Shown here: positions 1-10,197 of the stretch, in pieces | Layout of the letters: each line of letters opens with the position of its first letter | How positions within the stretch are numbered: the first letter of the stretch is position 1 | Source: Microtetraspora sp. NBRC 16547 | Lineage (GTDB): Bacteria > Actinomycetota > Actinomycetes > Streptosporangiales > Streptosporangiaceae | DNA length: 64,000 bases | Assembly: GCF_030268965.1 (NCBI RefSeq) | Contig: NZ_BSSE01000001.1 | Span: forward strand, 507,796 to 571,795 | Direction of reading: 5' to 3' | The notes under the pieces: model-generated | The model's input: the letters and a program-made list of their open reading frames with translations, nothing else | The model's database searches: none | Told to the model about the DNA's origin: nothing | Translations under genes and position numbers: made by a program

Positions 1-724
1 TCATCGGCACGTGACCGCAACCGGTGAGGAGCTTGACGCGCTGCTGCGCCCAGCGCCCGGCGCGTACGGCCTGGCGCCGCGGCAGGAGCCGGTCGTGATC
101 ACCCCAGGCGATCGTGATCGGCACCTTCGGGGGCGCGGGAGGGGCCAGCCAGGTGAACGAGTCCAGCATCTCGTCGAAACCCGCCGCGTTCCGCAACGCG
201 TGCGCGCCGAGCAGCACTTCCTCATCGGCCATCCGGTTGGGATCGGCCACGAGCAGTCCCAGCGAGGCCGTGCGGCCCACGGCCGACGACATCAACGCGG
301 CTGCCGTCCCCTCGGACGTGACGCCCGCCGCCTTCCGCAGCATGCGCAACGCCGTACACGCGTACAGACACTCGGTCCGGGACCAGAATCCGGCCGGGGA
401 CAGCGCGACGGCCGTACGGACCACACCACGGGAGGCCATGTCGAGTGCCACATATCCGCCCAGCGAGTTGCCCGCGACGTGCGGCTGCGACAGGCCGAGC
501 CCTTCCCAGAACTCCTCGACCGCGAAGGCGGCCGTCTCCACGTTGTACGGCGTGTCCGGCGGGAACGGCGGCGAGGCGCCGAACCCCGGGAAATCAACCG
601 CGATCACATCATGCCGGTCCGCCAGCAGATCCAAGACGGGCGACCACGCCTGCCAGTGATGACCTATGCCGTGCAGCAGGACGAGGGGCGGCCCCGTCCC
701 CCGGCGCTCATACGTCAACTCCAT
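1..724 (-). CDS. alpha/beta hydrolase, 3' end cut by window edge
   Basis: The reverse strand reads an open frame from ATG at 724 to the window edge without a stop; about 241 residues are visible and only the extreme C-terminus is missing. The fold is alpha/beta hydrolase: an HGIGHHW oxyanion-loop motif near residue 19, the nucleophile elbow GNSLGG near residue 82, a WGDHDRLLP acid-residue motif and a GCGHVP motif with the catalytic His near the visible end. The exact substrate is not evident; homologues act on esters, C-C bonds or epoxides. It lies downstream of the SpoIIE-type gene on the same strand after a 43-bp gap. Confidence 0.85.
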   Translation of the reverse strand, partial: MELTYERRGTGPPLVLLHGIGHHWQAWSPVLDLLADRHDVIAVDFPGFGASPPFPPDTPYNVETAAFAVEEFWEGLGLSQPHVAGNSLGGYVALDMASRGVVRTAVALSPAGFWSRTECLYACTALRMLRKAAGVTSEGTAAALMSSAVGRTASLGLLVADPNRMADEEVLLGAHALRNAAGFDEMLDSFTWLAPPAPPKVPITIAWGDHDRLLPRRQAVRAGRWAQQRVKLLTGCGHVPM

Positions 725-767
725 ATCTGCGAGTCAAGCACCCGGGAGACGGGCCGTACAGGTCGCT

Positions 768-2993
768 TCAGCGGCCGCTCACCGGAATCTCGAACCAGAC
801 CGCCTTGCCCTCGCGGGTCGGGCGGGATCCCCAGCGCTTGGCGAGCTGGTCGACGAGGTAGAGGCCACGACCGCCCTCGTCGTTCTCCCCGGCGCTGCGG
901 ATGCGGGGCAGCCGCAGGTCCTGGTCGAACACCTCGACCCAGACGGACTCCACGCCGCGGCGCAGCCGGAGCGTGAACTCCTTGTCGCTGACGACCTCGT
1001 CCTCGAAGCCGGGCACGTCCCACGATTCGTCGAACGGCAGCGGCGGGCCGCCCATGATCAGGTCGCCACGCGGCACGCTGGCGCTGGCCGCATGCAGCAC
1101 CACGTTGGTGACGACCTCGGAGACCAGCAGACAGGCCAGCTCGGCGCGCTCCTCGGGGACCTGCCAGCGCTCGAACGCGTCGGACGCCATGCGCCGCGCC
1201 TCGCCCACCATGATCGGCTGGGCGGGGAACGTCTGCTCCTCGAACTGGAGCTCGGCGCCGACGGAGCGGATCACGAGGATCGCCATGTCGTCGTCGATCT
1301 CGCCGGGGATGGCGACCGTCGCCGCGTCGGCGATCCGCTCGACCGTGTCACCGGCGTGCTTGGCGATCTTGTTGCAGAGGAGGCGCAGCGTCTCGTCCTC
1401 GCTCGGCGGCGGCTCTTCCGAGTCGCGCGCCGGCCGCCGGTCGACCAGGCCGTCGGTGTAGAGCAGCAGGGTCGCGCCGGGCGGGAGGATGCGGATCTCC
1501 TCCTTGTAGAGCAGGTCGGCGTGCATGCCCTTGGTGTGGACCCCGAGCGGCTGGCCGACCTCGGTGATGTCCAGCTCGGTCACGTTGCCGTCGACGATCA
1601 GCAGCGGCGGGGCGTGACCGGCGTTGGCGAAGGAGAGCTGGCGGGACCAGGCATCGTAGACGAGGTACTGGCAGGTGACGATCGGCGGGTTGGTGATGTC
1701 CTCGCCGAAGTTGTCGCGTTCCGGCGCCGCGACGATCCTGGTCCACTCGTCGAGGCGGGCGAGGATGTCGGCGGGCGGCTTGTCGTCCTGGGCGAAGGCA
1801 CGCAGTGCGGCCCGGAGCTGCCCCATGACGGCGGCGGCCTTGGCCCCACGGCCCTCGACGTCGCCGATGACGATGCCGACCCGGCCCGCGGACAGCGGGA
1901 TCACGTCGTACCAGTCGCCGCCGACCTGGGTCTGGATGCCCTGGCCGTGCGAGACGAGCGGGGCGGCCGGGTAGTAACGGACCGCGATCTCCAGCCCGTC
2001 GAGCTTGGGCAGCTCACGCGGCAGCAGGTGCTTCTGGAAGGACTCGGCGGTGTGCCGCTCCTCCTCGAACAGCAGTGCGTTGTCGACCGCGATCGCCACC
2101 CGGGTGGCGATCGCGCCGACGAAGTCCCGGTCGAACGTGTCGTAGTGGGGCGAGCGCCGGTCGGTGAGGTTCGACAGGCCGAGGTACATCAGGCCAAGCG
2201 TCTCGCCACGAACGCACAGCGGGGCCACGATGGCGGAGGTCATCCCGATCTCACCGCAGATGCGGGCCGACCCCGCGCTCGGCACGGGATAGCTGACCTG
2301 GGAGAAGTCCTCGACGAGGATGGTCTCCTGGCGGCGCAGGGCCGATTCGGCGTAGTGACCGACGGGGTACCTGATCTCGCCACCGACGGGCAGCCACGAC
2401 TCCGGGGGCGGTGCCCAGCCGTTCACGTGGGTGGAGACCTTGCGGATCAGCCGGTCGCCCTCGACCAGCTCGATGAAGCAGTGGTCCGCGAACTGCGGGA
2501 CCAGCATCTCGGCGACCCGGTTGAGCGTCTCCTCGACGTACAGCGAGCCGGCCAGCCGCTCGCCGATGCGCTCAAGAAGGCCGAACCGGTCCTTCTCACG
2601 CTCGTTGCTGCGCATGGCCTCGCGCGCGGTGATCACGATGCCGGTGACAGAGCCCGACGGGTGCCGGAGCGGGACGGCCTGGGCCCGCACGTAGATCATC
2701 GTGCCGTCGGCGCGGACGATGTCGAAGGTGCCCTCCCAGACACCTCCCTTGAGCACGCTCTTGGCCAGCTCGGCGGTCAGCGGGTGGTCCTTCTCGGTGA
2801 TCCCGAGGGAGAGGAGCGACCCCTTCCCCTCTTCGCCGCCCGGCCGGCCGAACAGTCGCTCGGCGAACGGGTTCCAGTAGAGGACGTTACTGAACCGGTC
2901 GGTGACGACGACGGCCATCTCGGCCTGGTCCAGCACGGAACCGGCGGTGAGATGGTCGGCGCTGTCCTGCGAGAGGTCCCCCCAACGTTTCAT
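768..2993 (-). CDS. PAS-GAF-SpoIIE (PP2C) phosphatase with C-terminal HATPase domain
   Basis: A 741-residue cytosolic regulator. Order of domains: PAS (about residues 20-130, starting LDQAEMAVVVTD), GAF (about 145-310), a SpoIIE/PP2C Ser/Thr phosphatase domain (about 330-580, with GGDWYDV, IGDVEGRG and LLLYTDGLVD metal-binding motifs) and an RsbW-like ATPase domain (about 600-741, with VSEVVTNVVLHA and DEGGRGLYL). Such proteins dephosphorylate, and may also rephosphorylate, STAS anti-anti-sigma factors and so control an alternative sigma factor in response to a sensed signal. A stand-alone STAS gene lies 8 kb away (11011-11355). The partner is inferred, not shown. No transmembrane segment is seen. 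Confidence 0.9.
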   Translation of the reverse strand: MKRWGDLSQDSADHLTAGSVLDQAEMAVVVTDRFSNVLYWNPFAERLFGRPGGEEGKGSLLSLGITEKDHPLTAELAKSVLKGGVWEGTFDIVRADGTMIYVRAQAVPLRHPSGSVTGIVITAREAMRSNEREKDRFGLLERIGERLAGSLYVEETLNRVAEMLVPQFADHCFIELVEGDRLIRKVSTHVNGWAPPPESWLPVGGEIRYPVGHYAESALRRQETILVEDFSQVSYPVPSAGSARICGEIGMTSAIVAPLCVRGETLGLMYLGLSNLTDRRSPHYDTFDRDFVGAIATRVAIAVDNALLFEEERHTAESFQKHLLPRELPKLDGLEIAVRYYPAAPLVSHGQGIQTQVGGDWYDVIPLSAGRVGIVIGDVEGRGAKAAAVMGQLRAALRAFAQDDKPPADILARLDEWTRIVAAPERDNFGEDITNPPIVTCQYLVYDAWSRQLSFANAGHAPPLLIVDGNVTELDITEVGQPLGVHTKGMHADLLYKEEIRILPPGATLLLYTDGLVDRRPARDSEEPPPSEDETLRLLCNKIAKHAGDTVERIADAATVAIPGEIDDDMAILVIRSVGAELQFEEQTFPAQPIMVGEARRMASDAFERWQVPEERAELACLLVSEVVTNVVLHAASASVPRGDLIMGGPPLPFDESWDVPGFEDEVVSDKEFTLRLRRGVESVWVEVFDQDLRLPRIRSAGENDEGGRGLYLVDQLAKRWGSRPTREGKAVWFEIPVSGR

Positions 2994-3116
2994 CCGACGA
3001 CCACCCCTTGGGCGAAGGTGTTCGCAAAGCGGACCACTGGCGCTCCTGCCTGAACAGAGGCTGGGTTCTGACGGGAGAGGAGGGCCTCCCTGGTGGGACT
3101 CAACAAACGAATTCGA

Positions 3117-3821
3117 TCATCGTTTCGTGACGAAGACGTGCGCGGCGACGTCGCGCGGGAGTTCCGCAAGATTGATCTCCGCTTCTCCGTCACCCGTCAC
3201 CCGTACGCCGTCGTCGCTCGTAGCGAGCGTCACCTTGCGTCCGGGTTGTATCCCAACTTGCTTGAGTTTAAGCATCACAGCGGGATCACTTTGCACTTGT
3301 TCGCTAATTCGCCGCACTACAGCGGGTACCTCCCCGGGCCCGGCCAGATCGATCAAGGAGAGAACCTGCTCATCCTTGACCCGAGCGGACTCCTCGACGC
3401 CCAGCTCGCCGAGCCCCGGAATGGGGTTTCCGTGTGGGCATGCGGTCGGGTTGTCGAGGAGGCCGACCAGGCGTGTCTCGACCGCCTCGGACATCACGTG
3501 CTCCCAGCGGCACGCCTCGATGTGGACCTCTTCCCAGGGCAAGCCGATCACCTGGGTCAGCAGGCACTCGGCGAGCCGGTGCTTGCGCATGACGCGGATG
3601 GCGAGGGTGCGTCCGAGGTCGGTCATGCTCAGATGCCGGTCACCCTCGACCTTGACCAGACCGTCGCGCTCCATCCGCGCCACGGTCTGGCTGACAGTGG
3701 GGCCGCTCTGCTGAAGCCGCTCCGCGATGCGGGCGCGCAACGGAACGATGCCCTCCTCCTCCAGCTCGAAGATCGTGCGGAGGTACATCTCGGTGGTATC
3801 GATCAGGCCGTGTGCGGTCAA
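3117..3821 (-). CDS. ideR: iron-dependent repressor of the DtxR/IdeR family
   Basis: 234 residues, the usual IdeR length, when started at TTG 3821, which has GGGAGG four to five bases upstream; an in-frame ATG at 3905 would add 28 non-conserved residues. The N-terminal winged helix ([16 protein letters not shown], then [17 protein letters not shown]), the dimerisation/metal region (RKHRLAE and EACRWEHVM, carrying the His, Glu and Cys metal ligands) and a C-terminal SH3-like domain are all present. With Fe2+ the family binds 19-bp iron boxes and represses siderophore genes while activating iron storage. It is divergent from udgX with a 77-bp gap. Confidence 0.92.
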   Translation of the reverse strand: MTAHGLIDTTEMYLRTIFELEEEGIVPLRARIAERLQQSGPTVSQTVARMERDGLVKVEGDRHLSMTDLGRTLAIRVMRKHRLAECLLTQVIGLPWEEVHIEACRWEHVMSEAVETRLVGLLDNPTACPHGNPIPGLGELGVEESARVKDEQVLSLIDLAGPGEVPAVVRRISEQVQSDPAVMLKLKQVGIQPGRKVTLATSDDGVRVTGDGEAEINLAELPRDVAAHVFVTKR

Positions 3822-3898
3822 CGTTCCTCCCGTCCTGTAATCGATGCTACGAGCTTCCGATGTGTTCGCAGCCGACCCTATTGGGGAAGCGACATGGG

Positions 3899-4510
3899 AT
3901 GGCAAACATCGGTGCGGAACGGTTTCTTCCAGAGGAGATCAGCCTGCCCGCGCTCCGCGAGGCCGCCCGCCGCTGCCAGGGCTGCGATCTCTATGTGAAC
4001 GCCACGCAGACCGTCTTCGGGGAGGGTGTTCCCGACGCGCGCTACATGCTGGTGGGCGAGGAGCCAGGAGATCAGGAGGACCGCCAGGGAGCCCCGTTCG
4101 TGGGGCCGGCGGGCCGCCTGTTGGACCGGGCCCTGGAGGAGGCGGGCATCGACCGCGACGCCGTCTACGTGACCAACGCCGTCAAACACTTCAAGTTCCA
4201 GCCGCGCGGCAAGCGCAGGATCCACCAGAAGCCGACCGCGGCGGAGATCGACGCCTGCCATCCGTGGCTCGACGCCGAGATGCGCCTGGTGGACCCGGCG
4301 GTGACGGTGATCCTCGGCGCCACGGCCGGACGCGCGCTGCTCGGACCGTCCTTCCGGGTGACCCGGCAGCGCGGGCAGCCCATCCCCCGTGCGGAGGGCA
4401 GTTACTACGTCGCGACTTTGCACCCGTCGGCGATCCTCCGCGCGCCGGACAGGGACGCGGCCTACATCGGCTTCCTCTCCGATCTCAAGGTCGCCGCCGC
4501 GCTGCCCTGA
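3899..4510 (+). CDS. udgX: UdgX-type uracil-DNA glycosylase (covalent uracil-DNA binder)
   Basis: 203 residues from ATG 3899 (GGGGAAG about 9 nt upstream). The diagnostic UdgX insertion KRRIHQ is present with His at residue 109, the position of the covalent nucleophile in the mycobacterial enzyme. Motif A is GEEPG (residues 53-57), the C-terminal loop is HPSAILR, and Cys26 and Cys29 begin the Fe-S cluster ligands. UdgX excises uracil from DNA and stays covalently attached to the abasic site through the His, unlike ordinary family 4 enzymes. Residues are seen here; the covalent chemistry is known from the family. No obvious operon partner; it is transcribed away from ideR. Confidence 0.9.
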   Translation: MANIGAERFLPEEISLPALREAARRCQGCDLYVNATQTVFGEGVPDARYMLVGEEPGDQEDRQGAPFVGPAGRLLDRALEEAGIDRDAVYVTNAVKHFKFQPRGKRRIHQKPTAAEIDACHPWLDAEMRLVDPAVTVILGATAGRALLGPSFRVTRQRGQPIPRAEGSYYVATLHPSAILRAPDRDAAYIGFLSDLKVAAALP

Positions 4511-4551
4511 CCGGTTCCGGATATTTCTGGATATACGACATGTATAGCGAG

Positions 4552-5196
4552 TCAGGGCGCCAGGCGCTCCAGGACCCACGCGTCGCCGGTCCGCCGGTAG
4601 CGGAGCCGGTCGTGCATGCGGTCCGTCTGGCCCTGCCAGAACTCCATCTCCGTCGGGATGACGCGGAAACCGCCCCAGAAGTCCGGTGTCGGCGGATCCT
4701 CCGGCCAGCGCTCGGCCAGCGTCGCGAACCTCTCGTCCAGTTCTTCCCGGGACCGCACGACCGCCGACTGGCGCGAGGCCCACGCAGCGATGCGGGAGCC
4801 GTACGGACGGGACTGGAAGTAGGCGGAGGAGTCCTCGCGGGACACCCGTACGACGCGGCCTTCGACGCGGACCTGACGGCGGATGGGATGCCACGGGAAG
4901 AGAAGGCAGGCCCGGGGGTTCTCGCCGAGGTCGCGCCCCTTCCGCGACTCGTAGTTGGTGAAGAAGACGAAGCCGCGCTCGTCGAATCCCTTGAGGAGAA
5001 CGGTGCGCGCGGACGGCCGGCCGCCGGCGGAGGCGGTGGCGACGATCATGGCGTTGGGCTCGGGCAGTCCGGCCTCGACGGCGTCGCCGAACCACACCGC
5101 GAACTGCGTCACAGGGTCGTCGGCGAGGCCCGATTCGAGCAGGGGTTCGCCCTCGTAGCTGTGCCTGAGCCCGGGCAGATGAGAAGCGGTGTCCAC
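4552..5196 (-). CDS. pdxH: pyridoxamine 5'-phosphate oxidase
   Basis: FMN-dependent oxidase converting pyridoxine or pyridoxamine 5'-phosphate to pyridoxal 5'-phosphate. 214 residues from GTG 5196, matching the family length; an open frame extends 50 codons upstream but that part is not protein-like. Recognisable segments are the FMN-binding RTVLLKGFDERGFVFFTNY region, SRKGRDL, the PYGSRIAAWASRQS segment and the C-terminal FWGGFRV and DRMHDRLRYRR signature. No clear Shine-Dalgarno precedes the GTG; an imperfect TACCGT hexamer just upstream hints at a leaderless transcript. It is divergent from the citrate synthase gene. Confidence 0.92.
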   Translation of the reverse strand: MDTASHLPGLRHSYEGEPLLESGLADDPVTQFAVWFGDAVEAGLPEPNAMIVATASAGGRPSARTVLLKGFDERGFVFFTNYESRKGRDLGENPRACLLFPWHPIRRQVRVEGRVVRVSREDSSAYFQSRPYGSRIAAWASRQSAVVRSREELDERFATLAERWPEDPPTPDFWGGFRVIPTEMEFWQGQTDRMHDRLRYRRTGDAWVLERLAP

Positions 5197-5366
5197 GGAA
5201 CGGTATTGTTGCGCGCTTGACGGGGGACGTCCGCATTGCCCCCTACCAGGGGCAACGGCGTTTCCTGGGGACCGGCGGGAACCCACTGGAACCCTGCGGG
5301 TTAAATTGACCCGCCGGTATCTCGACATCAAGGCTTTTGACTTCACAAGAGAGGGAGGCGGCCGAA

Positions 5367-6473
5367 GTGTCCGACTTCAAACCCGGACTCGAAGGTGTGG
5401 TGGCTTTCGAGACCGAGATCGCGGAACCGGACAAAGAAGGGGGCGCCCTTCGCTACCGGGGCGTCGACATCGAGGAACTCGTGGGCCGTGTCTCGTACGG
5501 ACACGTCTGGGGCCTGCTGGTCGACAACGAGTTCCAGCCGGGACTGCCTCCGGCAGAGCCGTACCCCGTTCCTGTCCACTCCGGTGACATCCGCGTCGAC
5601 GTGCAGAGCGCGCTCGCGATGCTCGCCCCCGCCTACGGCTTCCGCCCGCTCCTCGACATCGACGACGCCCAGGCCCGCGACGATCTCGCCCGCGCCTCGG
5701 TGACCGCGCTGTCGTTCGTGGCACAGTCCTCCCGTGGCCTCGGCCTGCCGATGGTCCCGCAGAAGCGTGTCGACGAGGCCCAGAGCATCGTCGAGCGCTT
5801 CATGATCCGCTGGCGTGGCGAGCCCGACCCCAAGCACGTCAAGGCCATTGACGCGTACTGGACCTCGGCCGCCGAGCACGGGATGAACGCCTCCACGTTC
5901 ACCGCCCGCGTGATCGCCTCCACCGGTGCAGACGTCGCCGCCGCCCTGTCGGGCGCGGTCGGCGCCATGTCCGGCCCGCTGCACGGTGGCGCCCCCGCCC
6001 GCGTGCTGCACATGATCGAGGGCGTCGAGCAGGTCGGCGACGCCAAGAAGTACGTCCAGGCCGAGCTGGACAAGGGCCAGCGGCTCATGGGCTTCGGCCA
6101 CCGCGTCTACCGCGCGGAGGACCCCCGCGCCCGGGTGCTGCGCCGTACGGCCAAGGAGCTGGGTGCCCCGCGCTACGAGGTCGCCGCCGCCCTGGAGCAG
6201 GCCGCTCTGGAGGAGCTGCACGCCCGCAAGCCCGACCGGGTGCTCGCCACCAACGTGGAGTACTGGGCCGCCGTCGTCCTCGACTTCGCCGAGGTTCCGT
6301 CCCACATGTTCACCTCGATGTTCACCTGCGCGCGCACCGCCGGCTGGGCCGCGCACATCCTCGAGCAGAAGCGCACGGGCAGGCTGGTCCGCCCCAGCGC
6401 CAACTATGTCGGCCCTTCCCAGCGTTCGATCAACGACGTCCCCGGCGCGGCCGAGGTCGTCGGCAAGATCTGA
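5367..6473 (+). CDS. citA: citrate synthase 2
   Basis: Condenses acetyl-CoA and oxaloacetate to citrate. 368 residues from GTG 5367, with GGGAGG about 9 nt upstream; the in-frame ATG at 5337 would overlap the ribosome-binding site. Catalytic motifs: LHGGAPARVL and GFGHRVYRAEDPRA (both active-site His) and FAEVPSHMFTSMF (Asp region of the family is shifted here; the fold signature is clear). The shorter, type 2 form resembles actinobacterial CitA rather than the 430-residue GltA. A strong terminator follows at 6521-6545. Confidence 0.9.
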   Translation: MSDFKPGLEGVVAFETEIAEPDKEGGALRYRGVDIEELVGRVSYGHVWGLLVDNEFQPGLPPAEPYPVPVHSGDIRVDVQSALAMLAPAYGFRPLLDIDDAQARDDLARASVTALSFVAQSSRGLGLPMVPQKRVDEAQSIVERFMIRWRGEPDPKHVKAIDAYWTSAAEHGMNASTFTARVIASTGADVAAALSGAVGAMSGPLHGGAPARVLHMIEGVEQVGDAKKYVQAELDKGQRLMGFGHRVYRAEDPRARVLRRTAKELGAPRYEVAAALEQAALEELHARKPDRVLATNVEYWAAVVLDFAEVPSHMFTSMFTCARTAGWAAHILEQKRTGRLVRPSANYVGPSQRSINDVPGAAEVVGKI

Positions 6474-6520
6474 TCGTACGTCGCCGATATCCGTCGGACA
6501 TTTCCTGAAGTTTCTTGAAG

Positions 6521-6545
6521 CGGCCCGCACATCAGGTGCGGGCCG
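6521..6545 (+). terminator. intrinsic terminator after citrate synthase
   Basis: A perfect 10-bp GC-rich stem (6521-6530 with 6536-6545) closes a 5-nt loop and is followed by a T-rich run (tttcgctttcc). Confidence 0.8.
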
Positions 6546-6604
6546 TTTCGCTTTCCACCTTCGAGGGCGCACCAAGACGTCTCACATTCCGGACCTGGGG
6601 CTAG

Positions 6605-7759
<1,155 letters not shown>

Positions 7760-7818
7760 TTCGACGCTCGTCCGAGGCCGATCCGAGGCCGATCCGGGGC
7801 CGATCCAACGCCGTCACC

Positions 7819-7847
7819 GGGCCGGTACGCCGCACGCGTACCGGCCC
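7819..7847 (+). terminator. hairpin after serC
   Basis: A perfect 12-bp stem (7819-7830 with 7836-7847) around a 5-nt loop. No T-run follows, as is common in actinobacteria. Just upstream (about 7776-7806) a GAGGCCGATCCG-like unit is repeated three times. Confidence 0.6.
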
Positions 7848-7953
7848 GCGGCGTGTCCGGGCCCGCTCAGGCAGGCGAAGTTCGCATGCCAAAGAAGTCG
7901 CAAGATCTCCGTAAAGTTTCTCCCGCTACGGACGATTTGCGACAGGAGCAACG

Positions 7954-8508
7954 GTGACTTCGACCTCGGGGGTTCTACGGGCACGGCAGCGCGGCCTGGG
8001 CTATGTCATGTTCGCCAGCAGATGGCTGCAGGTGCCCCTCTACCTCGGGCTGATCGTGGCCCAGGGCGTCTACGTCTGGCAGTTCATGGTCGAGCTGTGG
8101 CACCTGCTCACCGGTGACTTCGCCGCCAGCGGCATGAACGTCGAGCAGTCCGTGATGCTCAGCGTCCTCGGGCTCATCGACGTCGTGATGATCTCCAACC
8201 TGCTCATCATGGTGATCGTGGGCGGCTACGAGACCTTCGTGTCGCGGATCAACCTCGACGGCCACCCCGATGAGCCCGAGTGGCTGTCCCACGTGAACGC
8301 GAACGTGCTCAAGGTCAAGCTCGCCACCGCCATCATCGGCATCTCCTCCATCCACCTGCTGCAGACCTTCATCCGGGCCCGCGAAATGAGCACCGACACG
8401 ATGCTGTGGCAGACGGTGATCCACGTGGTGTTCGTCCTGTCCGCTATCGGACTGGCCCTCATCGACCGGATGCTGAACACGTCCTCCGGCGAGCACGCGC
8501 ACGACTGA
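7954..8508 (+). CDS. UPF0114 (YqhA-like) integral membrane protein
   Basis: 184 residues from GTG 7954 with AGGAG 5 nt upstream. Four hydrophobic segments are visible: WLQVPLYLGLIVAQGVYVWQF, the stretch around VMLSVLGLIDVVMISNLLIM, a segment with KLATAIIGISSIHLL and a last one with VIHVVFVLSAIGLALIDRM. The FASRWLQVPLYLGL start and DVVMISNLLIMVIVGGYE are typical of the UPF0114/YqhA family. Function is unknown; the family sits in the cytoplasmic membrane. It stands alone between serC and the rhomboid gene. Confidence 0.85.
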   Translation: MTSTSGVLRARQRGLGYVMFASRWLQVPLYLGLIVAQGVYVWQFMVELWHLLTGDFAASGMNVEQSVMLSVLGLIDVVMISNLLIMVIVGGYETFVSRINLDGHPDEPEWLSHVNANVLKVKLATAIIGISSIHLLQTFIRAREMSTDTMLWQTVIHVVFVLSAIGLALIDRMLNTSSGEHAHD

Positions 8509-8683
8509 GGGACCCAAGCCGATCTGAACGCCCGCACCGGCGCGCCAGGAACGCCGGAGCGGGCTCTGCACGCCCGGACCCGACCTTGCCCCTGCGATAC
8601 ACGCCGGAGAGGGCTCCAGTGCGTCGTCAGGCGCTCCGGCCGCGACCGGTCGGCCGCCGCACGCCCGCGCGTGCCAGGTGCGG

Positions 8684-9313
8684 TCAGACCTGTCCCGGTA
8701 CGGCACGGCGGCGGAGCACCCACGCGGCGAGGATGCCGCCGATGAGGCCGAAGAGATGCCCCTGCCAGGAGATCCCGGGCTGGCTGGGCAGGGCTCCCCA
8801 CAGGATCGAGTAGTACAAACCGGCCACAACGACCCCGAGGAAGATGTCCAGGGCGCGCCGGTCGAACAGGCCGCGGGCGACGACATACCCGAAATAGCCG
8901 AAGACGAGGCCGCTGGCGCCGACCGTGAGCGTGCCCGGAGGGCTGGTCAGCCAGACCCCCGCGCCGCTGACCAGCGTGATGATGAGGCTCGCCCACAGGA
9001 AGCGGCCGACGCCGCGGATCGCCGCGACGAAGCCCAGGATGATCAGGGGCACCGAGTTGGCCATCAGGTGGCCGAACCCGTCGTGCAGGAACGGGGCGAG
9101 CAGGATCCCGGGCAGGGCCTCGGGATCGTGCGCCACGATGCCGTACCGGTCCAGGGCGCCGCCCTGGATGTAGTCCACGACCTCGACCGCCCACATGGCG
9201 CAGACGAGGACGGCTATGACGATCGCGCTGCCGAGAGCGCCGCTCAGGAGGCCGGCCACGCGGTCACGGGCCGACCGGCCGGTAGGAGGAACCGGTGCGC
9301 CGAAGTCGTTCAT
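8684..9313 (-). CDS. rhomboid-family intramembrane serine protease
   Basis: 209 residues with about six membrane segments. The catalytic Ser lies in GASGLVFGY and the catalytic His in the last helix motif GHLFGLIGG; the HLMANS motif of the second segment is also present, so the protease should be active. Rhomboids cleave single-pass membrane proteins within the bilayer. The short cytosolic N-terminus (MNDFGAPVPP) has no extra domain. A strong bidirectional hairpin lies upstream, between it and the enoyl-CoA hydratase gene. Confidence 0.9.
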   Translation of the reverse strand: MNDFGAPVPPTGRSARDRVAGLLSGALGSAIVIAVLVCAMWAVEVVDYIQGGALDRYGIVAHDPEALPGILLAPFLHDGFGHLMANSVPLIILGFVAAIRGVGRFLWASLIITLVSGAGVWLTSPPGTLTVGASGLVFGYFGYVVARGLFDRRALDIFLGVVVAGLYYSILWGALPSQPGISWQGHLFGLIGGILAAWVLRRRAVPGQV

Positions 9314-9362
9314 TTCTTCACGGTACGCACTCCGGACCGCGCGTGCGCCCCGCGCCGGCGCT

Positions 9363-9412
9363 CCCCCGTCCCCTCGGTGAGCATCTCGGTGAGCATTGCG
9401 AGGGGACGGGGG
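9363..9412. terminator. bidirectional 13-bp hairpin
   Basis: A perfect 13-bp stem (9363-9375 with 9400-9412). The loop holds a direct repeat of CGGTGAGCAT. It lies 6 bp past the end of the enoyl-CoA hydratase gene. Confidence 0.7.
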
Positions 9413-9418
9413 AAGCGG

Positions 9419-10183
9419 TCAGGCGCCCGTCCAGTTGGGCGCGCGCTTCTCGGCGAACGCGGCGGCGCCCTCCATGGCGTCGGCTGAGCTGAAGACCGGG
9501 TTGACGATCTCCCCCTGCTTCGCGAACATCTCGTCCCTCGACCAGTCGGCCGACTCGACGACGACCCTCTTGGTCGCGGCGAGCGCGAGGGGCGCGTTGG
9601 CCGCGATCGTGCGGGCCAGTTCCAGAGCGCCGGCGAGCGCCCCGCCCGCCGGAGTGACGCGGTTGACCAGGCCCAGCTCGTACAGCCTGGCCGTCGGGTA
9701 GTGATCACCGGTCAGGGCGATCTCCATGGCGACGTGGTACGGAATGCGCCGGGGCAGCCGCATGATCCCGCCCGCGGCGGCGACCAGGCCGCGCTTGGGC
9801 TCGGGCAGCCCGAACTTGGCCTCCTCGGACGCGACGACGACGTCGCACGAGAGCACCAACTCGAAACCTCCGGCGAGTGCGTATCCCTCGACCGCCGCGA
9901 CCAGGGGCTTCTTCGGCGGGTTCTCGGTGAGCCCGCCGAACCCGCGGCCCTCGACGACCGGCATGTCCCCGCTGAGAAATCCCTTCAGATCCATGCCGGC
10001 GCAGAACGTGCCGCCCGCGCCGGTAAGCACGATGGCCGAGACGTCCTTGCGCTCGTCCAGCTCGTCCATCGCGGCGGCGATGCCGCGCGCCACCGGGCCG
10101 TTGATCGCGTTCCTGGCCTGCGGCCGGTTGATCGTGACGACGGCGACACCGCCGTCGACCTCTACGAGAACCTCGTCAGACAC
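9419..10183 (-). CDS. enoyl-CoA hydratase/isomerase (crotonase) family protein
   Basis: 254 residues from GTG 10183. Crotonase fold: INRPQARNAI at the N-terminus, the CoA-binding/oxyanion motif GAGGTFCAGMDLK and the second oxyanion helix EGYALAGGFELVLSCD. The position of one hydratase Glu is occupied in the LPEPKRGLVAAAGG stretch. It starts 14 bp after the SDR gene stop, so the two form an operon of fatty-acid or related beta-oxidation type. Substrate is not determinable. Confidence 0.88.
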   Translation of the reverse strand: MSDEVLVEVDGGVAVVTINRPQARNAINGPVARGIAAAMDELDERKDVSAIVLTGAGGTFCAGMDLKGFLSGDMPVVEGRGFGGLTENPPKKPLVAAVEGYALAGGFELVLSCDVVVASEEAKFGLPEPKRGLVAAAGGIMRLPRRIPYHVAMEIALTGDHYPTARLYELGLVNRVTPAGGALAGALELARTIAANAPLALAATKRVVVESADWSRDEMFAKQGEIVNPVFSSADAMEGAAAFAEKRAPNWTGA

Positions 10184-10197
10184 GTGACCTCACCTGG

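Noticed and set aside
666-3053. A 795-codon open frame on the plus strand
   Set aside because: It is the antisense of the SpoIIE-type phosphatase gene, whose domains are complete. Long antisense frames are expected at this GC content; its composition (Asp/Arg/Val/Leu-rich) is typical of such shadows.
7776-7806. Short direct repeats as a CRISPR array
   Set aside because: Three 12-bp near-repeats are contiguous with no spacers; the same applies to the tandem repeats at 11418, 19357, 26042 and 52493. No cas genes are present.
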